This document shows positions 60,501 through 64,000 of a stretch of 64,000 bases of DNA, one piece after another. Where the stretch lies: the NCBI RefSeq assembly GCF_964355755.1, contig NC_092678.1:25276365-25340364 (forward strand), read 5' to 3'. Source of the stretch: Antedon mediterranea. Taxonomy: Eukaryota > Echinodermata > Crinoidea > Comatulida > Antedonidae. The notes under the pieces were generated by a model, which saw only the letters and a list, made by a program, of their open reading frames with translations, did no database searches and was not told the DNA's origin. The translations under genes and the position numbers were made by a program. The first letter of the stretch is position 1. Each line of letters begins with the position of its first letter.

Positions 60501-63500
60501 AGACCTTAATGGGAGTGTTCCCTATGGGCTGACTAGTAGTGTTAAAACATGTATTGCCCCTTTTTCGTTTCATGAGACCTTAATGGGAGTGTCCCCTATG
60601 GGCTGACTAGTAGTGTTAAAACATGTATTGCCCCTTTTTCGTTTCATGAGACCTTAATGGGAGTGTCCCCTATGGGCTGACTAGTAGTGTAAAAACATGT
60701 ATTGCCCCTTTTTCGTTTCATGAGACCTTAATGGGAGTGTCCCCTATGGGCTGACTAGTAGTGTAAAAACATGTATTGCCCCTTTTTCGTTTCATGAGAC
60801 CTTAATGGGAGTGTCCCCTATGGGCTGACTAGTAGTGTAAAAACATGTATTGCCCCTTTTTCGTTTCATGAGACCTTAATGGGAGTGTCCCCTATGGGCT
60901 GACTAGTAGTGTAAAAACATGTATTGCCCCTTTTTCGTTTCATGAGACCTTAATGGGAGTGTCCCTTGAATTTATTTTAATGGGGGGTGGGAAAGATTTT
61001 CCTCTGTAAAGCTCTGTCTACACTATCAAACTAGTTTGACAAAAAAGTGTGATGTGTCCAATTATGGTAGTGATATGCCTAAATATGGTAGTGATATGAC
61101 ATCATCATGTCCATAGGGCACATCACATTGTCACATAAAAGACAGAGCTTAATAAAATAAACGTGTCTCAGCTAACATACCAGTAAACAAGTAGGAATTC
61201 TTTACAGGCAATTGTATATGAGAAATCGTTGGCGTTGTCAACCTATGCGATTACTGGCGGACAGATGACAATGGGACAAATCACCAACCATATGTCAACG
61301 GATGCAATGTCACTCGTTTATATATTTCAACTTGGCAACCAACTTTGGTCAATACCAGTAATTGTAAGTAAAGTTTGATTAATTTTATTTTTAAATATAA
61401 CAATTTAAAAAGTTTGTTGGAATAGCAAAGTCTTTCATTGAGTCTACAGACAAAGATAAACTTTATTTCATTTCCTTCACAAGAAATTTACAACAAGTCT
61501 AGAAATCCAAAGTAGCACACTTTCGCGCTTTTTTTTTTGTGTATTTTTTTTCTAATTCTATTATTTTTTCTATTTTACAAAATTATAACAGTTCATAGAT
61601 ATCGGACATTTAACATAATATATTTAAAACAATTTCGATAGGATCTCATACTTGTCTCAATCAGGCCTGTCGAATTGGTAGAGAATTCCACAATGTAGGA
61701 CCTGCCACAAGGAAACAAGAAGAACGTTTTGGAAAAAATAAATCAATAAATTATTAAATATTTGCTTTTGATTTAATTTATGTTTATTCTTGTACACAGA
61801 TTGGTATAACTTTAGGCCTGCTGTATCGTCAGATGGGTGTTTCAGCCTTGATTGGTGCTAGTGTCTTTCTCATAACTTTTCCCATTCAAATTCGAATTGG
61901 TGCACTGATGTCTAAAATTCAAAAGCAGATTATGGTAAAAATTATAAACATTTCTTATTGATAATCCTCTAGAAATGCAATAAAGACTATGATTTATGTA
62001 ACCTCAACCGCATTTAGCTTGTATAAGTAATTTAGTCTTAATTTGTTTGCTGTTTGCTTTGTTTTTTCTTCCTGTAGAAGTTGTTAATTTTGTAAATGCT
62101 CTTAGAGAAAAGAAAATGAAAAGTAACCAAAATGTCCATGTATTTTTAAATACTGTACTAAACATCATATGTTCTTGTTACATATTATTATGTTATTTTT
62201 ATTGTTTTTTCACAGGTATTTTCTGATGAGCGACTTAAACTATCAAATGAAATGTTGCAAGGAATAAAGTTGTTAAAGGTGTATGGTTGGGAGAAGGTGT
62301 ATGCTAATATGATAGAGGGCGTCAGAGCAAATGAGTTTAAGTTCCTAAAGCGGATGGGGGTGTGCACAGTGTTTCAATGTAAGTATATAGCTTGAGTATG
62401 ATACAGAAAAACAGAACTTTTAGTGTTGTGAATGCATAATGTAAACATCAAATAGATAACTCCAAAAGTTAGAGAAAATTTCTATTTGAAATTGTGTAAA
62501 ATCTGAATTTCATTTTAATTATTTCATTGTCATTATTAACCAGTATATTCATGCCAATTATATTTATAGATTTCTTTGTAATATCTTCTCCGGTTATGGT
62601 AACATTATTGGTAAGTATTTAGGGGAATTTCCTACACATTTGTTTTCAAGCCAAGAAAGCCATTAGCTGGTGAAAAATAATGTGTACTGTTTTATAATAT
62701 AAATGTTTGTTTTTGTTTTAGTCGTTTTCACTATACAGTGCTATTGAAGGTGTTGATCTGACCCCTGATATTGCATTCTCTTCACTGGCTCTCTTTCAAC
62801 AACTGGCTGTCCCACTATTTCTTCTACCGATGACACTTGCATTTCTTGTAAACGCAATTGTGAGCACGAAACGTTTACGAAACTTTCTGATTGCACCAGA
62901 AATTGAAAAACCTGATAATGGCCGCCCACCAAAACACCAGGAAAATGGTTTAGTTCATAAGAATGGAGGATTTGATGAAGTCAGCACTATGAAGGTTTAC
63001 AGAAGTTTTTTTAATATTAATTTGAAAATAATAGAATTTTCATATAATTTTCTATAAACTATTTTCAAGATATTATTCCAAACTTGCTTCAAAGTCCAGC
63101 TTATTAAACTTCACCAAATTGTTATCCTTGTACAATCAACCAGGTAAGTGGACTGGGAGTTGTGGTCAGGAATTGATCCCGGGTCTCTCTGTGTGACAGT
63201 CCTAATCACTCGGCTTCCCAACTACCTGATCCAAATATATTCTATTTAATTATGGTAAAAACATGTTGTTTATTTCCAATTGTTAGAATAGCATAGTGAA
63301 AACAAATTCTATTGACGATTATTGATATTAACGTACAATATTTGATTGATTTTAATATAGCTGCCAAGTGTAGACTTCCAAGTACCTAGCAACAGTGGAA
63401 AGGCAAAGAAGAGACACTCAAAAAATGACGAACAAATGGCGTTTAATAGTTACGATGACAAATCCAAATTGACGTCATCAGGAAATCATACTGGGTCATA

Positions 63501-63564
63501 CGGCAGCATGTCAACGTCACTTTCGGTTACTTCTAATGGTTTGCCAGATGACATTGTTTTTAGG
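54572..63564 (+). CDS. ABCC8/ABCC9: Sulfonylurea receptor-like ABC transporter (ABCC8/9), 5' part
   Basis: Ten exons seen: 54572-55198, 55330-55572, 55818-56009, 56499-56651, 61208-61363, 61800-61934, 62216-62378, 62570-62610, 62722-62994, 63361-63564; all in frame, 729 aa, continuing past the window. Vertebrate SURs are the regulatory subunits of K-ATP channels at the plasma membrane. Exon 1 is a TMD0 of about five membrane spans, with RFPGHVVRWL, GEGILTD, HLYLTGCMS and LLVELNVLRGK, all SUR-like. Exon 2 (QISFWWLNWLLRMGYKRPLE) is the L0 linker/TMD1 entry. Exons 3-9 form TMD1: FIGPVLVGDIV, YEKSLALST, GQMTMGQITNHM, GVSALIGASVFL, SNEMLQGIKLLKVYGWEK, LALFQQLAVPLFLLP. Exon 10 is a Ser-rich linker before NBD1; no Walker A is in view. 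The start ATG has a good context (AACCATGG), with a possible acceptor at 54537. SUR versus another ABCC with TMD0 is decided by the motifs. Confidence 0.93.
56060..56245. mobile_element. MITE family B derivative in SUR intron 3
   Basis: GCAACGCCAGGACGTAAGCA, TTTGACCAATCACGACGC, GTCGCTTGTGATTGCGCGTA and several GCGTATGCC/GTTGCGCGTA repeats. It is diverged compared with its neighbour at 56260-56441. Confidence 0.7.
56260..56441. mobile_element. MITE family B copy, near complete, in SUR intron 3
   Basis: AAGCGTGGTTCCCACTAGCG and TTCTAGTGGGAACCAAGCTT are long inverted ends. The arms are ACGCAACGCAAGGACGTAAC and GCGTTTACGTCCTTGCGTTA. It ends 57 bp before exon 4. Confidence 0.93.
56815..58066. repeat. 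21-bp pyrimidine-rich satellite, about 59 copies
   Basis: Unit TTGTTCTTCTTATTACTATC + T. Variants (GTTGTT insertions, CGTATT, a 3-bp deletion) occur in the same order twice, 612 bp apart, so half the array is a duplicate of the other half. The period of seven codons keeps two frames open for more than 400 codons, but the products are pure heptad repeats of Leu/Ile/Phe and are artefacts. Confidence 0.97.
58483..58560. repeat. 15-bp minisatellite, 5 copies
   Basis: Tandem TATCAAGGGGTCACC with one spacer variant, directly before the large 74-bp array. Confidence 0.92.
58575..60968. repeat. 74-bp satellite, about 32 copies
   Basis: Unit GAGACCTTAATAGGAGTGTC + CTCTATGGGCTGACTAGTAG + TGTTAAAACATGTATTGCCC + CTTTTTCGTTTCAT. 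Variants (TAGG/TGGG, CTCT/CCCT/TCCC, GTGTTA/GTGCTA/GTGTAA) are clustered; the last four or five copies share GTGTAAAAAC, a sign of recent local expansion. Confidence 0.97.
61007..61152. mobile_element. MITE family A copy at the end of SUR intron 4
   Basis: Ends TAAAGCTCTGTCTACACTAT and AAGACAGAGCTTA. The interior has ACTAGTTTGACAAAAAAGTG, two TATGGTAGTGATATG and GACATCATCATGTCCATAGG. It ends 55 bp before exon 5. Confidence 0.9.
61445..61735 (-). mobile_element. Non-LTR retrotransposon 3' end in SUR intron 5
   Basis: On the minus strand SCFLVAGPTLWNSLPIRQ followed by a stop is a decayed LINE ORF2 C-terminus, with an untranslated tail towards 61445. Confidence 0.75.
63132..63232 (-). mobile_element. 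tRNA-derived SINE head in SUR intron 9
   Basis: On the minus strand GGGAAGCCGAGTGATTAGGA and CCCGGGATCAATTCCTGACC resemble the A and B boxes of a class II tRNA. Only the head, about 100 bp, is recognisable. Confidence 0.55.
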
Positions 63565-63636
63565 GTAAGTCAGTTTAGAATTCATGCTCTGTGCCTGAGG
63601 TGTTTATATAAATACAAATTACTAAAAAATGACAGT

Positions 63637-63950
63637 GCCATGGGTATCAGTGCCTGGATCTCAATGGAGATACAAATAAAATAAGCACTGAAAAATCACA
63701 ATGCTGTAGGTATCAGTGGCTGGATCTCAATAGAGATACAAATAAAATAAGCACTGAAAAAATGACAATGCTGTGGGTATCAGTGGCTGGATGTCAATGG
63801 AGATACAAATAAAATAAGCACTGAAAAAATGACAATGATGTGAGTATCAGTGGCTAGATCTCAATGGAGATACAAATAAAATAAATGCTGATAAAATGAC
63901 AATGCTGTGAGTATCAGTGGCTGGATCTCAATGGAGATACAAATAAAATG
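63637..63950. repeat. 67-68-bp minisatellite, about 4.6 copies, twin of 199-522
   Basis: Units contain GGTATCAGTGGCTGGATCTC, AATGGAGATACAAATAAAAT and AAGCACTGAAAAAATGACAA. The right flank GCAAAAAGCTAAAT is the same as at 522-536. Confidence 0.92.
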
Positions 63951-64000
63951 AAGCAAAAAGCTAAATAAAAATGATTAATTAAAATGTGCAACACTTGTAA

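Larger units (their letters stand above)
56652..61207. other. Satellite-filled SUR intron 4 (4.6 kb)
   Basis: This intron between in-frame SUR exons is mostly tandem repeats: a 21-bp array, a 15-bp array and a 74-bp array, then a family A MITE. Between the first two (58067-58482) is unique sequence ending in AATAAAGTTGAATTGAATTT, which looks like a LINE-type tail. Confidence 0.85.

Noticed and set aside
58575-60968. Regularly spaced repeats resembling a CRISPR array
   Set aside because: The whole 74-bp unit is repeated with no variable spacers, and the setting is an animal intron.

Overview
The window is animal nuclear DNA. It is AT-rich, with short exons bounded by GT-AG introns, and it is heavily loaded with foldback elements (MITEs), SINE-like repeats, decayed non-LTR retrotransposons and tandem satellites. 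Reelin, a sulfonylurea-receptor-type ABCC protein and prokineticin/astakine-like peptides together suggest an invertebrate deuterostome, probably an echinoderm (a crinoid or relative is a guess). No ribosomal RNA, operon or CRISPR-like structure is visible.

Layout. 1-7151 (+): the 3' end of a reelin gene, from the end of repeat 6B through repeats 7 and 8 to the stop codon. 9034-11555 (-): a TraB-domain (TRABD) gene that I could splice completely in 7 coding exons, 487 aa. 12501-19566 (+): a 9-exon gene of 618 aa joining leucine-rich repeats to an ADP-ribosylglycohydrolase fold with altered metal-site motifs; it is divergent from TRABD across a gap of under 1 kb. 23275-25691 (-) and 35230-35820 (-): two paralogous two-exon genes for small secreted 10-cysteine proteins of the prokineticin/astakine type, each with a signal peptide, an acidic propeptide and a Lys-Arg site. 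54572-63564 (+): the 5' ten coding exons of an ABCC8/9 (SUR)-like gene, which runs off the right edge before its first nucleotide-binding domain.

The genes do not form one pathway. Reelin and the two small peptides are extracellular signals, SUR is a membrane ABC protein, and TRABD and the LRR-ARH protein look intracellular.

The gene-poor stretches (19.6-23.3, 25.7-35.2 and 35.8-54.5 kb) hold mainly repeats. They include a TA-type MITE with ends AAGCTCTGTCTACACTATCA (about ten copies), a second foldback MITE with CCAAT boxes in its arms (about nine), a TTAA-flanked piggyBac-like MITE with one of the second kind nested inside it, several retrotransposon 3' ends recognisable from a WNSLP-like motif, and many minisatellites. 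The largest satellites lie inside one SUR intron (56652-61207): a 21-bp array of about 1.25 kb and a 74-bp array of about 2.4 kb.

All exon joins were inferred by eye from splice sites, reading frame and family resemblance. No search or computation was run.
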